A stretch of 64,000 nucleotides of DNA, from the NCBI GenBank assembly GCA_028285495.1, contig JANQPB010000006.1, forward strand, positions 124,001-188,000. The letters are read 5' to 3'. Source of the stretch: Acidimicrobiales bacterium. GTDB taxonomy: Bacteria; Actinomycetota; Acidimicrobiia; Acidimicrobiales; SZUA-35. The position numbers were made by a program, and so were the translations under genes. Shown here piece after piece: positions 54,632 through 64,000 of the stretch (the first letter of the stretch is position 1; every line of letters begins with the position of its first letter). The notes beneath the pieces were generated by a model, which searched no databases, was not told the DNA's origin, and was given only the letters and a program-made list of their open reading frames with translations.

Positions 54632-55696
54632 GTGGCGCCGACCAACGGTGGGGGAGCGGTGAACGGCCTCTGGTCGACCTCCGTCGCCCGGGTGCGGCGC
54701 CGGCTCGGTCGCAACCGGGTGGCGTTCGTGCTGTCCGGAGGCGGCAACCTCGGGGCCGTGCAGGTCGGCATGCTGCGGGCCCTGGCCGAGGCCGGGGTCG
54801 TGCCCGACCTGATCGTCGGCTGCTCGGTCGGGGCCATCAACGGCGCCGCCTTCGCCGCCGAGCCGAACCTGGCCGGCGTCGAGCGCCTCGATCGGATCTG
54901 GCGCCGGATCGCCGACGGTGATCCGGACCTGATGCCGTCCCGCCGCCTGCCGGTGCTGGCCCAGATGGCCAGGCGGGGACCCTCGCTCCACGATCCGGGC
55001 CCGCTGGTCGAGCTGCTCGACGAGGAGCTGCCAACCCGGACCTTCTCGGGCCTCCGGGTGCCGTTCACCTGCGTGGCCACCGACATCGACACGGCAAGCG
55101 AGCACTGGTTCGACTCGGGCCGGCTCCTGCCTGCGCTGCTGGCCTCGGCCGCCCTCCCGGTCGTCTACCCGGCCGTCGAGCACGGTCCCCGCACGCTCAT
55201 CGATGGCGGGGTGCTCAACGAGATCCACGCCGTCCGAGCCTTCGAGCTCGGGGCGACCGAGATCTACGTGCTGCACGTCGGCCACCTCGAGAGCCGCGAG
55301 TTCGACATCCAGCGCCCGGTCGACGGCGCGGTCCGGGCCTACTGGACCGCTCGCCGCTACCGGATGGAGGACGACCTCCGTCGGATCGCAGCCCGGTGCA
55401 CCGTGCACCGGCTCCCCGCGGGCAGCAATCCTCGCCTGCGGTTCGACGACTTCTCGCAGGCCGGCGAGCTGGCCGACCGGGCCTACCGGGCGTGCACCCA
55501 GTACCTCCGCACCGGCCTGTCGCCGGTCCCGGTCTCCGGTCCGATCTCCGAGCCGGCAGCCGAGCCGTCGTGGTCCGACGATGCGGTCGCACTCGGCGCC
55601 GCCGCGCTCGATCTCGGCTCCGACGATCCGCCGGAGACGCCGTCGTCGGGTCGCCGCGACGCCCGAGCGGTGCTTCGCCGACGCAGCGATTCGTGA
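54632..55696 (+). CDS. Patatin-like phospholipase
   Basis: FVLSGGGNLGAVQVGMLRALAEAGVVPDLIVGCSVGAINGAAFA; IDGGVLNEIH. Confidence 0.93.
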   Translation: MAPTNGGGAVNGLWSTSVARVRRRLGRNRVAFVLSGGGNLGAVQVGMLRALAEAGVVPDLIVGCSVGAINGAAFAAEPNLAGVERLDRIWRRIADGDPDLMPSRRLPVLAQMARRGPSLHDPGPLVELLDEELPTRTFSGLRVPFTCVATDIDTASEHWFDSGRLLPALLASAALPVVYPAVEHGPRTLIDGGVLNEIHAVRAFELGATEIYVLHVGHLESREFDIQRPVDGAVRAYWTARRYRMEDDLRRIAARCTVHRLPAGSNPRLRFDDFSQAGELADRAYRACTQYLRTGLSPVPVSGPISEPAAEPSWSDDAVALGAAALDLGSDDPPETPSSGRRDARAVLRRRSDS

Positions 55697-55778
55697 CCGG
55701 CGCCGGGGTTTCGGGCCGTGTGACGGCCGGGCCACAATGGGGCCTCGGACGGGTGAGCTGCAAGCGGCCCGATCACCG

Positions 55779-55856
55779 CCGGCCCCCCGGCCGGCCAGAC
55801 AATCTCCGGCCCCCGGCCGGCCAGACGATCTCCGGCCCCCGGCCGGCCAGACAATG
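55779..55856. repeat. 26-27 bp palindromic tandem repeat, 3 copies
   Basis: ccggccccc(c)ggccggccagac(a/g)atct units, ending 8 bp before the next start codon. Confidence 0.93.
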
Positions 55857-55864
55857 AGGTCCCG

Positions 55865-56308
55865 ATGTCGAACATCAACCTGACCGCAAGCGGCCCGCCC
55901 GAGACGGTGCTGGACGTCGAGCCGGCCGACGCCCTGGAACGGCTGGCCGCCGCCCTCGAGCTCACCGGTGACGCCCGCCGGGACGCGGTCGCCGCCGTCG
56001 TGGCCGACCACCCCCGCTTCCTCGACGGCTGGGCCCGGCTCGGTGACCTGGCCCGAGACCCCATCGAGGCGTACGCCGCCTACCGGGTCGGCTACCACCG
56101 GGGCCTCGACCGGCTCCGCCAGAACGGCTGGCGGGGGTCGGGGTACGTGCGGTGGAGCCACGCCCCCAATCAGGGGTTCCTCCGGGCCCTCGACGGGCTG
56201 CGGCGGATGGCGGCGGAGATCGGTGAGGAGGACGAGCGGGACCGGTGCCACGTGTTCCTGCACCAGCTCGATCCCGAGTGGGATCCCGCCAACGTCGGGC
56301 GGGGGTGA
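55865..56308 (+). CDS. DUF3151-type protein
   Basis: EAYAAYRVGYHRGLDRLRQNGWRGSGYVRWSHAPNQGFLRALDGL. Confidence 0.8.
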   Translation: MSNINLTASGPPETVLDVEPADALERLAAALELTGDARRDAVAAVVADHPRFLDGWARLGDLARDPIEAYAAYRVGYHRGLDRLRQNGWRGSGYVRWSHAPNQGFLRALDGLRRMAAEIGEEDERDRCHVFLHQLDPEWDPANVGRG

Positions 56309-56913
56309 CGGCGGCGACGCCATCCGCCGGCCGGCCGCCGCCGGCCTGGGGTGAGGCGCTGGTCGGCGCGGTGCTGTGTGGAGGCCGGTCGAGCCGGTTC
56401 GGCGCGGACAAGGCGTTGGCTCCGTTCGGCTCGTCCACGGTCGGCGACCGGGTGGTGACCGCGCTCCGCGACGCCGGTGTCGACCCCGTTGCCGCGATCG
56501 GCGGCACCGCCGGTGACGGGCTCGGTCTGCCGACGATCGCCGACCGGCGACCGGGGGAGGGGCCGCTCGCCGGCCTGGCCACCGCCCTGGTCTGGGCCAG
56601 GACGGGCTGGGTGGTGGTCGTGCCCTGCGACCTCCCGCTCCTCGACTCGGCCCACGTGGCCGCACTGCTGGCACCGGGGCCCGAATCGGACCGCCCGATC
56701 GTCGCCACCGTCGACGGCGTGCCGAAGGTCTCGCTGGCGGTCTGGCCGACCTCGTGCGCTCGGGTGGCCCTCCGGCTGCTCGACGACGACGAGCGCCGAT
56801 TCCGGGCCGTGCTCGACGAGGTCGCCTGGCGGGGCGTCGAGGTCCCGCCCGAGGCGGTGGCCGACGCCGACACCCCCGAGGAGCTGGCCCGGCTCGAGGC
56901 CGGCGGGCGCTGA
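56305..56913 (+). CDS. mobA: Molybdenum cofactor guanylyltransferase
   Basis: GAVLCGGRSSRFGADKALAPFG...VVVPCDLPLLDSAHVAAL; GTGA overlap. Confidence 0.88.
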   Translation: MTAATPSAGRPPPAWGEALVGAVLCGGRSSRFGADKALAPFGSSTVGDRVVTALRDAGVDPVAAIGGTAGDGLGLPTIADRRPGEGPLAGLATALVWARTGWVVVVPCDLPLLDSAHVAALLAPGPESDRPIVATVDGVPKVSLAVWPTSCARVALRLLDDDERRFRAVLDEVAWRGVEVPPEAVADADTPEELARLEAGGR

Positions 56914-57050
56914 GGTGTTCTGGTAGTCTTGGTTCCTCGCGAACTCGGGCCCCGATCCGACCGGCCGTATCGCCGACCGGAGCACCGGTTGATCACGGGG
57001 ACCACCGAGCTACCCAGCCGGTCGCTTCCTCCGAGTTCCGCCCTTTTCAC

Positions 57051-58208
57051 GTGCACACTCTGGTCACCACGGACAACGAGCTGGATCGGGTCGTCGCCTC
57101 GGCCCTGCAGGCCGATCGCTATGCGATCGACACCGAGTTCCACCGCGAGCGCACGTACTACCCGCAGGTCGCCCTGGTCCAGATGGCGTGGGACGACGAG
57201 CTGGTGCTCATCGATCCGCTCGAGCTCGACCTCAAGCCGCTGGCGGCGTTGCTCGAGAGCGACGCGGTCTGCGTCGTCCACGCGGGCGTCCAGGATCTCG
57301 AGGTGCTGGAGCTGTCGTGCGGCTCGATTCCCCGCCGGCTGCTCGACACCCAGATCGCAGCCGGCTTCCTGGGTGTCTCGACCGGCTCGCTCGCCTCGCT
57401 CCTCGACCGGTTCCTCGGCATCAGCCTGCCGAAGGGCGATCGGCTGACCGACTGGCTCCGCCGGCCGCTGACCGACGATCAGCTCCGCTACGCCGCATCC
57501 GATGTCGAGCACCTCCTGCAGCTGACCGACGTGCTCGAGTCACAGCTGGCCGAGGAGGGCCGCACCGAGTGGGCGGCCGAAGAGTACGAGCTGCTGAAGG
57601 ACCGGCCACGCAACCGGCGGGTCCCCGAGGAGGCGATCACCCGGATCAAGGAGGCCAGGTCGCTCAAGGGCCAGGCCTACCAGGTGGCCACCGCACTCGG
57701 GGCCTGGCGTGAGGAGCGGGCGGCCAGCCGCAACGTCCCCGTCCGGCAGGTCCTGTCCGACCTCGGGATCGTGGCGATCGCCCAGCTCGCACCCCACTCG
57801 ACCGATCAGCTCCGCGGCCTCCGCGGCGTCGAGTCTCGCCACCTCCGCGACGGTGCGGATGCCGAGATCGTCGACGTGGTCGAGCAGGGCCGGGCGGCGA
57901 AGGCGACCGCCCGCCAGGCCAGACGGTCGCCCGAGCTGCCTCGTCACCTTCGGCCGGTGGTCACCCTGGTGACGACGTGGATCGCCCAGCTTGCCCGCGA
58001 CCACCGGCTCGACCCGGCGCTGCTGGCCACCCGGGCCGACGTCGAGAGCCTGCTCAAGGGTGAGCCGGACTGCCGGCTGAACCGCGGCTGGCGCCAGGAC
58101 CTGGTCGGTAAGCCCATCGCCCAGCTGGTTGGCGGAGATGCCGCCGTCGCCTTCGATGGAGATGGTAATCTCGTGCTGGAGGCGCGAAGCCACCGGTCGC
58201 TGCTGTGA
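57051..58208 (+). CDS. rnd: Ribonuclease D-like 3'-5' exonuclease with HRDC domain
   Basis: YAIDTEFHRERTYYPQVALVQMAWDDELVLIDPL...VVHAGVQDLEVL...YAASDVEHLLQLTDVLE; GTG start. Confidence 0.92.
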   Translation: MHTLVTTDNELDRVVASALQADRYAIDTEFHRERTYYPQVALVQMAWDDELVLIDPLELDLKPLAALLESDAVCVVHAGVQDLEVLELSCGSIPRRLLDTQIAAGFLGVSTGSLASLLDRFLGISLPKGDRLTDWLRRPLTDDQLRYAASDVEHLLQLTDVLESQLAEEGRTEWAAEEYELLKDRPRNRRVPEEAITRIKEARSLKGQAYQVATALGAWREERAASRNVPVRQVLSDLGIVAIAQLAPHSTDQLRGLRGVESRHLRDGADAEIVDVVEQGRAAKATARQARRSPELPRHLRPVVTLVTTWIAQLARDHRLDPALLATRADVESLLKGEPDCRLNRGWRQDLVGKPIAQLVGGDAAVAFDGDGNLVLEARSHRSLL

Positions 58209-58390
58209 CCGGTGTCACCAGGCTTTGGACTGGTGGCCGGGGCGGCCGCCGACACGGACAAACCGGGCTCTCGAAGGTGCTCACCATTTCGCTGAAAGAA
58301 CCCGAAGTGCCCTAGACTGAGCAGTGAACGAGTGTGCCGAGGCCTCGGTGGACCATCGTCCTCGGCCCCCAAGACGTGCAGGAGTGTCCC

Positions 58391-58561
58391 ATGAAGAAGG
58401 GGCGACATCGTCGGTACGAAGAGGCCCGGGCGCTGAAGCGCTCGCATGACGGGGATGACATCGAGTCGCTGATGGACCGGCTCGACGACGACCCCTTCGA
58501 TCTCCCGACCACTGCAGAGGCGGCGCAGGTGAACGACCCGGAGCAGGCCGAGGTCGACTGA
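58391..58561 (+). CDS. Small hypothetical protein, 56 aa
   Basis: MKKGRHRRYEEARALKRSHDGDDIESLMDRLDDDPFDLPTTAEAAQVNDPEQAEVD; TAGACT -10-like box upstream. Confidence 0.55.
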   Translation: MKKGRHRRYEEARALKRSHDGDDIESLMDRLDDDPFDLPTTAEAAQVNDPEQAEVD

Positions 58562-58648
58562 GTCGCGGCTCGGCTCGCCGCTCGCGGGCTGATCGCTGAC
58601 CGACATCCTCCCAGGCCACTTCGTTCGGGCTGCCCTGGCTCGGCGGGG

Positions 58649-60337
58649 TCAACCGTCGCTGCCCTCGGTCTCCTCGAGGATCTCGCTCAGCTTGACGATC
58701 TCCGACTCGTAGACGACACCGGCGAAGTTGCCGGCCTCGTCGAGCACGGCGATGACGTCGTCACCCGAGTGGTCCATGGCCGCCAGCGCGTCGCGCAGCG
58801 TCCACGAGGGGCGGGCCACCGGGGCGTTCTCGGCCACGATCGAACCGATCGTGGTCCGTTCCCAGTCGTCTCGGTCGACGCCGGAGGCGGCGTCGAGCGA
58901 GCACAAGCCGAGATAGGTCGACCCGTCGACGACCGGGACGACCCGCTGCCGGCGGCCCATGGCGTGAACCCACACGAACTCCGAGACGGTGGCGTCCGGA
59001 GGCACGGTCAGCACGTCGGTGGTGAGGGCCGAGGCCAGGGGGAGGGTGACCCGCTCCTCCAGATGGCCGAGGCGCTCGACCCGCTGACCGGCGGAGACCG
59101 AGGCCTTGCCCGTCACCAGCTGTGAGACCGCGGCTGCGATCAGCGCGGGGACGACCGCGGTGCCGGCGCTCGACTCGGCCACGAACATCACCGCGGCGAT
59201 CGGCGTGCGGTAGCCGGCGGCCAGGAAGGCCGCGAGCCCGAGGACGGTCCAGATGGCGTTGTCGGTGCTGTTGCCCCAACCGACGTACTCGAGGCCACGC
59301 CCGACCAGGCTGCCGAGCAGCACGCCCTGCACGGCCAGCGGGATGAACAGCCCGCCGACGCCGCCGGCCCCGATCGTGGTCAGGGTGGCGACGGCCCGGA
59401 AGCAGAACAGGGCCACGATGAGGCCGAGCGAGTGGGGCTCCTGGAGCCACTCGACGATCTCGTAGCCGGGGCCGAGGGTGAGCGGTTCCTCGAAGAGGGC
59501 GTCGGAGACGACGACCAGCACGCCGAGCACCACGCCACCGACCGTGGCCAGGCGCCACGGTGACCAGCGCCCGGCCGCCGTCTTGGCCCGGATCGTGGCC
59601 CAGGCGAACCCGCGGCCCCCGAGGCCGGCCCCGACCCCGATGGCCACCGCGCCGGCCAGCTCGCCCGGCCCGAGCTCGTCCCGGTAGGCGAAGCCCCACT
59701 CGGCCCCCGACTCGATGAACGGGAGCGAGGCGAAGGTCAGGAACCCGGCCGCCGACGCCAACAGCGACGGCAGGAGGGCGCGGTGGGCCACGTCGTCGCG
59801 GTACGGCGACTCGAGGGCGAAGATCAGCCCGGTGGCCGGTGTCTGGAACAACGCCGAGACGCCGGCCGCTGCTCCGGCGGTCAGCAGCAGCTTGGCGCCG
59901 TCGCGACCGAGCGACCGCTCGAATCGCTCCTGGACCCGCAAGCCGATGGCCGAGCCGAGGTAGATCGACGGGCCCTCGAGGCCGAGCGCGCCACCGGAGC
60001 CGATCGTGGCCATGCCGGCCAGCAGTCGGGCCCGGAGCGGCCGGTTCTCCATCACCGGGTGGCGGGAGTGGAAGGCGTTGATGTACTCCTCCGACGTCGA
60101 TGGCGAGCATCCGCCGCCGATCGTCTGGAGGATCAGGACCGTCAGCAGGAGGCCGACGAGCGGGGCGACGGCGAGCAACCAGATCGGCAGGTGCAGGATC
60201 GGGTGGAACAGCAGCTCGACGACGATGTAGTCGAGGACTCCGACGGCGAGCCCGACGGCGATGCCGACCCCGATCGAGGCCAGCAGCAGCCGGCTGGTCC
60301 TGGCCTCGGGGACGAGCGAGGTGAGGCGAGCGAGCAC
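58649..60337 (-). CDS. ClC-type chloride channel/antiporter with CBS domains
   Basis: GSGGALGLEGPSIYLGSAIG; GGVGGLFIPLAVQGVLLG; tandem CBS at C-terminus. Confidence 0.93.
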   Translation of the reverse strand: MLARLTSLVPEARTSRLLLASIGVGIAVGLAVGVLDYIVVELLFHPILHLPIWLLAVAPLVGLLLTVLILQTIGGGCSPSTSEEYINAFHSRHPVMENRPLRARLLAGMATIGSGGALGLEGPSIYLGSAIGLRVQERFERSLGRDGAKLLLTAGAAAGVSALFQTPATGLIFALESPYRDDVAHRALLPSLLASAAGFLTFASLPFIESGAEWGFAYRDELGPGELAGAVAIGVGAGLGGRGFAWATIRAKTAAGRWSPWRLATVGGVVLGVLVVVSDALFEEPLTLGPGYEIVEWLQEPHSLGLIVALFCFRAVATLTTIGAGGVGGLFIPLAVQGVLLGSLVGRGLEYVGWGNSTDNAIWTVLGLAAFLAAGYRTPIAAVMFVAESSAGTAVVPALIAAAVSQLVTGKASVSAGQRVERLGHLEERVTLPLASALTTDVLTVPPDATVSEFVWVHAMGRRQRVVPVVDGSTYLGLCSLDAASGVDRDDWERTTIGSIVAENAPVARPSWTLRDALAAMDHSGDDVIAVLDEAGNFAGVVYESEIVKLSEILEETEGSDG

Positions 60338-60339
60338 GG

Positions 60340-61056
60340 TCAGCCGAGGCTGACCGGTGTCTCGACCTGACGCCGGTCGAGCTCGGCGGCCAGCCGCTCG
60401 TAGATCCCCGGTCCCACCATCTCGATCAACTCATCACGCGACGTCCGGTACACCGGCGCCGCCGCCCGGTACGGCGCGTCGTCCTCGATGCACCACCAGT
60501 GGAAGTCCTCGCCGCCGGGGCCCCAGTCCCGCCGCTGCCACGCCCGGACCAGGATCGTCTCGTGGCCGTACTCGTCGGTGTGGATGTCGAGGTGCAGTGG
60601 CACCTGCCAGCACACGTCCGGCTTCCAGTCGAGCGGTCGCTCGCCGCGCCGGACGGCAGCCGCATGCAAGGCGCAGCCGGCGCCGCCGGGGAAACCCTCG
60701 CGGTTCAGGAAGATGCACGCCCCCTCGGCCCTGCGGGTGACCCAGTCGCCGTTGCCCTTGCGCTTGAACGGCCCGCCCTTGCGCATGGCCCGATCGTGGA
60801 ACTGCCACTCGTCCGGCGACAGCTCGGGCACCTTGGCCGCCACCGCCTTGCGGTCCTCGGCATCGACGAAGTGGGCACCGTGCAGGCAGCAACCGAGGAG
60901 GTCGCTCGTGTCGGGCGAGCGGTCGATGGACCGGCAGCCCTCGCCGTAGATGCAGCGGTAGTCGGACAGCAGGAACGTGACGTCGAACATCCACGTGGCG
61001 TCCTGCTCGGGATCCTCGATCGAGTACCACCGATGTCCGTCGTCTGGTGGGCGCAC
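60340..61056 (-). CDS. Cys-rich protein, probable YkgJ/DUF3109-like metal-binding
   Basis: CIYGEGC, LGCCLHGAHF, CIFLNREGFPGGAGCALH, KPDVCWQVPLHLD. Confidence 0.7.
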   Translation of the reverse strand: MRPPDDGHRWYSIEDPEQDATWMFDVTFLLSDYRCIYGEGCRSIDRSPDTSDLLGCCLHGAHFVDAEDRKAVAAKVPELSPDEWQFHDRAMRKGGPFKRKGNGDWVTRRAEGACIFLNREGFPGGAGCALHAAAVRRGERPLDWKPDVCWQVPLHLDIHTDEYGHETILVRAWQRRDWGPGGEDFHWWCIEDDAPYRAAAPVYRTSRDELIEMVGPGIYERLAAELDRRQVETPVSLG

Positions 61057-61107
61057 CGAGGCAGGTTACCCTGATCGACCAGCGAACCGAGATCGGATAC
61101 GGCAGCG

Positions 61108-61293
61108 ATGGACGACAGGATCGACGACATTCGCATCCGCCTCGAATCGATCGCCGAGGAGCTGACCGACGTCTCGGTCGACCTGCTCCGCGAGGCGGTC
61201 GAGGCCGGTGAGACGAAGCGACCGGAGATCGACAAGCGGCTGGCCCAGGCCCGCCGGGCGGTCGAGAAGGCCAGCCGGGCGCTCGAGACCTGA
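61108..61293 (+). CDS. Small hypothetical coiled-coil-like protein, 61 aa
   Basis: MDDRIDDIRIRLESIAEELTDVSVDLLREAVEAGETKRPEIDKRLAQARRAVEKASRALET. Confidence 0.65.
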   Translation: MDDRIDDIRIRLESIAEELTDVSVDLLREAVEAGETKRPEIDKRLAQARRAVEKASRALET

Positions 61294-61325
61294 CGGCCGG
61301 ACGACCCGACGACCGGACGGTCGGC

Positions 61326-62471
61326 TCAGGCGCCGTCGGCCCCGGCCTCGCCGTCGCCGTTGTCGCCCGGCTCGACGCTGGCCTGCGGGTCGACGTCGTG
61401 GACCAGGTCGGAGGCCACGGTGGCCGTGGTGCCGCCGCCGAGCTCGTTGATGCGGCAGATCATCTGGTGCAGGCGGGCATAGCCCCGCTGGTTGAAGTGG
61501 AGTGCGAGCCGGTGCAGGTCGAGGTGATCATCGTCGCGCTGCTCGGAGCGGGTGGCCTCGATCACCTCGATCTGACCCTTGACCACGATGTCGGCGAACT
61601 CGGCGTTGAGCGTGGCCAGCGACTCCTCCGACAGCGGTGCCCGCAGCCGCACGATCAGCCGCTTCCCCACGTACCGGATCGAGTGGTAGCAGGAGTAGTA
61701 GCGGCAGATGTAGTCGACCGCCTCGCCGGCGTCGTGGGTATGGAGGTAGAGCGAGGTGTCGTGCTCGGAGATCTTGCCACCGGCCAGCAGCTCGGAGTCG
61801 ATGAAGCGCTGCCAGTGGGCCCAGTAGGTCGACTCGGGGTGGTCGAGCAGCACGATCGGCACCGGGTAGCTCTTGCCGGTCTGGACCAGCGTCATCAGCT
61901 CGAACGCCTCGTCGAGGGTGCCGAACCCGCCCGGCACGAGCACGAAGGCGTCCGACTCCTTCATGAAGGTGAGCTTGCGGGTGAAGAAGTAGCGGAAGGT
62001 GGCCAGCTTGTCCTCGCCGATGGCCTGGTTGGCCGCCTGCTCGAACGGCAGCACGATGTTGACGCCGAAGGCGTTGTCGAGGCCGGCCCCCTCGAGCCCG
62101 GCGGTCATGATCCCCGGCCCGCCGCCGGTGATCGAGGCCCAACCCCGCTCGGCCAGGAGGCGTCCGGTCTCGTGGGCCAGCTGGTAGTCGGGATCGTCCG
62201 GCTCGGTCCTGGCCGACCCGAAGATCGTGGCCTTGGCCTGGTGGCCCCAGGGGGAGAACACCTCCCAGGCCCCGAGCATCTCGACCAGCGACTGGTTGGC
62301 GATCTTGAGCTCGAGGCGGTCGACGTCGGCTGCGTCCATGTCGAGGGCGGTCACGAGCAGTGAGCGAACGAGATCGTCGTTCCCGTCGCGGCCGACGGCG
62401 CCGATGAGCTGGCTGACCAGCCGGTCGACGTCCTCGTCGCCAAAGGTCGATCGAGCTCGGGGGGCTGACAT
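61326..62471 (-). CDS. LOG-family (lysine decarboxylase-like) protein
   Basis: ATIFGSARTEPDDPDYQLAHETGRLLAERGWASITGGGPGIM...VLVPGGFGTLDEAFELMTLVQTGK. Confidence 0.93.
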   Translation of the reverse strand: MSAPRARSTFGDEDVDRLVSQLIGAVGRDGNDDLVRSLLVTALDMDAADVDRLELKIANQSLVEMLGAWEVFSPWGHQAKATIFGSARTEPDDPDYQLAHETGRLLAERGWASITGGGPGIMTAGLEGAGLDNAFGVNIVLPFEQAANQAIGEDKLATFRYFFTRKLTFMKESDAFVLVPGGFGTLDEAFELMTLVQTGKSYPVPIVLLDHPESTYWAHWQRFIDSELLAGGKISEHDTSLYLHTHDAGEAVDYICRYYSCYHSIRYVGKRLIVRLRAPLSEESLATLNAEFADIVVKGQIEVIEATRSEQRDDDHLDLHRLALHFNQRGYARLHQMICRINELGGGTTATVASDLVHDVDPQASVEPGDNGDGEAGADGA

Positions 62472-62598
62472 CGTTCACCTCGGGGGGCAGGGGGTGGAGG
62501 GCCCGATGCTATCGATCGGGCCACGCTCTCCGTCGTGTCGGGTTGCGACCCCAGCCCTCACGAGCAGGGCGACGAGCGGCGCGCCGTCGCCGCTCGGC

Positions 62599-64000
62599 TC
62601 AGGCGTCGACGGCCGCTGCGGCGTCGACCGGTTGGTAGAGCGTCGTCCGCTGGGCCAGCGTCCGGCCGATCGAGTCGGTCACCGCCCGGAAGTCGTCCGG
62701 CGTCACCGCCGTGCCGTGGGCGGCGCCCGCGGCCCGGGAGATGTTCTCGTCCATCAGGGTGCCGCCGACGTCGTTGCAGCCGGCCTGGAGGAGCTGGCGA
62801 ACGCTGGCCAGCCCGATCTTGACCCAGCCGGACTGGATGTTGTCGATGTAGCCCCGATAGGCGATGCGGGCGACGGCGTGGACGAGCAGGTTCTCCCGGA
62901 ACGTCGGACCCCGCCTGGCCCGGCGGCGGAGGTAGACGGGCGAGGCCATGTGCACGAAAGGCAGGCCGACGAACTCGGTGAACCCGCCGGTCTCGGCCTG
63001 GAGGTCCCGGGTGACCAGGAGGTGGCGGGCCCACGACGCCGGGCTCTCGACGGCACCGAACATCATCGTCACGTTCGAGCGCAGCCCGACCGAGTGGGCG
63101 ATCCGGTGGGCCTCCAGCCACTCCTCGGAGTCGACCTTGTCCGGGCAGAGGATCTCGCGGATCGGATCGTCGAGGATCTCGGCCGCCGTGCCGGGGAGCG
63201 AGCGCAGCCCGGCCTCCATGCAGCGCTCGAGGTACTGGGCCAGGGGCTCGCCGAGACGCTTCGCCCCCTCGGTGACCTCGAGCGCCGTGAACCCGTGCAC
63301 GTGGATGTCGGGTGCCGCCTCCTTCACCGCCCGGCAGACGTCGAGGTAGTAGTCGCCGTCGAAGTCGGGGTGGATCCCGCCCTGCAGGCAGACCTCGGTC
63401 GCTCCGGCCTCCCAGGCCTCGACCACCCGCTCCTGCATGTCCTGCAGGGTCAGCAGGTACGGCTTGCCCCGCAGGTTGAGGCTGAGGGGGCCCTTGGAGA
63501 ACCCGCAGAAGGTGCATTTGAACGTGCAGACGTTGGTGTAGTTGATGTTGCGGTTGACGACGTAGGTCACCGTGTCGCCGACGATCTCGGCCCGCAGCTC
63601 GTCGGCCAGGGCGGCGACCGCCGAGACCTCGGGTCCACGGGCGGAGAACAGGGTCACGATCTCGTCGAAGCCGACCTGCTGGCCGGCCCGCACCCCGTCG
63701 ATCACCTCGCCGACGGCGCCGCCGGCCACGGCCTCGGGGTCGATCAGGTCGACCGGGTCGACCGGCGCGCCCGAGTACCACTGGGTCGACCGATCGCCGA
63801 TGAGGACGACGTCGGCCCCGTCGTCGGCCTTCTTCACGAACTCGGTCTTCTCGGGGAACACCGCACCGGGATCGTCGCGGGCCAGGCTCTCGGCATCGGA
63901 GCGGTCGAGCACATTGAAGCGGAGCCCCTCGTCGAGCCAGCGCTCGGGCCGGCTGGCGTACTCGGGGTAGATCGTGAGCCGGGGGGCCAGCACGTGGCCT
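62599..64000 (-). CDS. fbiC: FO synthase (FbiC-type CofG-CofH fusion; 5' part beyond window)
   Basis: Frame open to window end; CofG tail LAPRLTIYPEYA then radical-SAM CTFKCTFCGFSKG of the CofH half. Confidence 0.93.
   Translation of the reverse strand, partial: GHVLAPRLTIYPEYASRPERWLDEGLRFNVLDRSDAESLARDDPGAVFPEKTEFVKKADDGADVVLIGDRSTQWYSGAPVDPVDLIDPEAVAGGAVGEVIDGVRAGQQVGFDEIVTLFSARGPEVSAVAALADELRAEIVGDTVTYVVNRNINYTNVCTFKCTFCGFSKGPLSLNLRGKPYLLTLQDMQERVVEAWEAGATEVCLQGGIHPDFDGDYYLDVCRAVKEAAPDIHVHGFTALEVTEGAKRLGEPLAQYLERCMEAGLRSLPGTAAEILDDPIREILCPDKVDSEEWLEAHRIAHSVGLRSNVTMMFGAVESPASWARHLLVTRDLQAETGGFTEFVGLPFVHMASPVYLRRRARRGPTFRENLLVHAVARIAYRGYIDNIQSGWVKIGLASVRQLLQAGCNDVGGTLMDENISRAAGAAHGTAVTPDDFRAVTDSIGRTLAQRTTLYQPVDAAAAVDA

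Overview
This is a GC-rich, gene-dense window that looks like an actinobacterial (possibly Acidimicrobiia-like) chromosome. The lineage is inferred from gene content: FbiC and a luciferase-like F420 enzyme, DUF3151, a conservon, and a class F sortase. I recognise about 55 credible protein-coding genes, mostly housekeeping or metabolic. They include SNF2 helicase (5'-truncated), F420-type oxidoreductase, SARP/AfsR-type regulator, M20 and M18 peptidases, ApbE, acyl-CoA ligase, DUF4397 protein plus sortase, TrmH, amidase, psuG, hppA, gltB/gltD, a complete cvnABCD conservon with DUF4388, crotonases, pyruvate kinase, mobA, RNase D, ClC channel, LOG protein and fbiC (5'-truncated). I found no tRNA, rRNA, CRISPR array or recognisable mobile element. 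The strongest hidden signal is at 23728..23994 (-). The ORF track splits one Rdx/SelW-type gene at an in-frame TGA exactly at the second redox position (YCVP-TGA-DY, i.e. CxxU), and a hairpin fitting the bacterial SECIS geometry follows it. This is probably a selenoprotein. Other points worth a look: a conservon kinase almost without an ectodomain, a doubly degenerate GGDEF-EAL protein, several unrelated 15-31 bp GC-rich tandem repeats (one in frame inside psuG), a MarR-GNAT gene with a perfect palindrome at its start codon, and a foldable gltB leader. All family calls are from reading the protein sequences; no database search was run.
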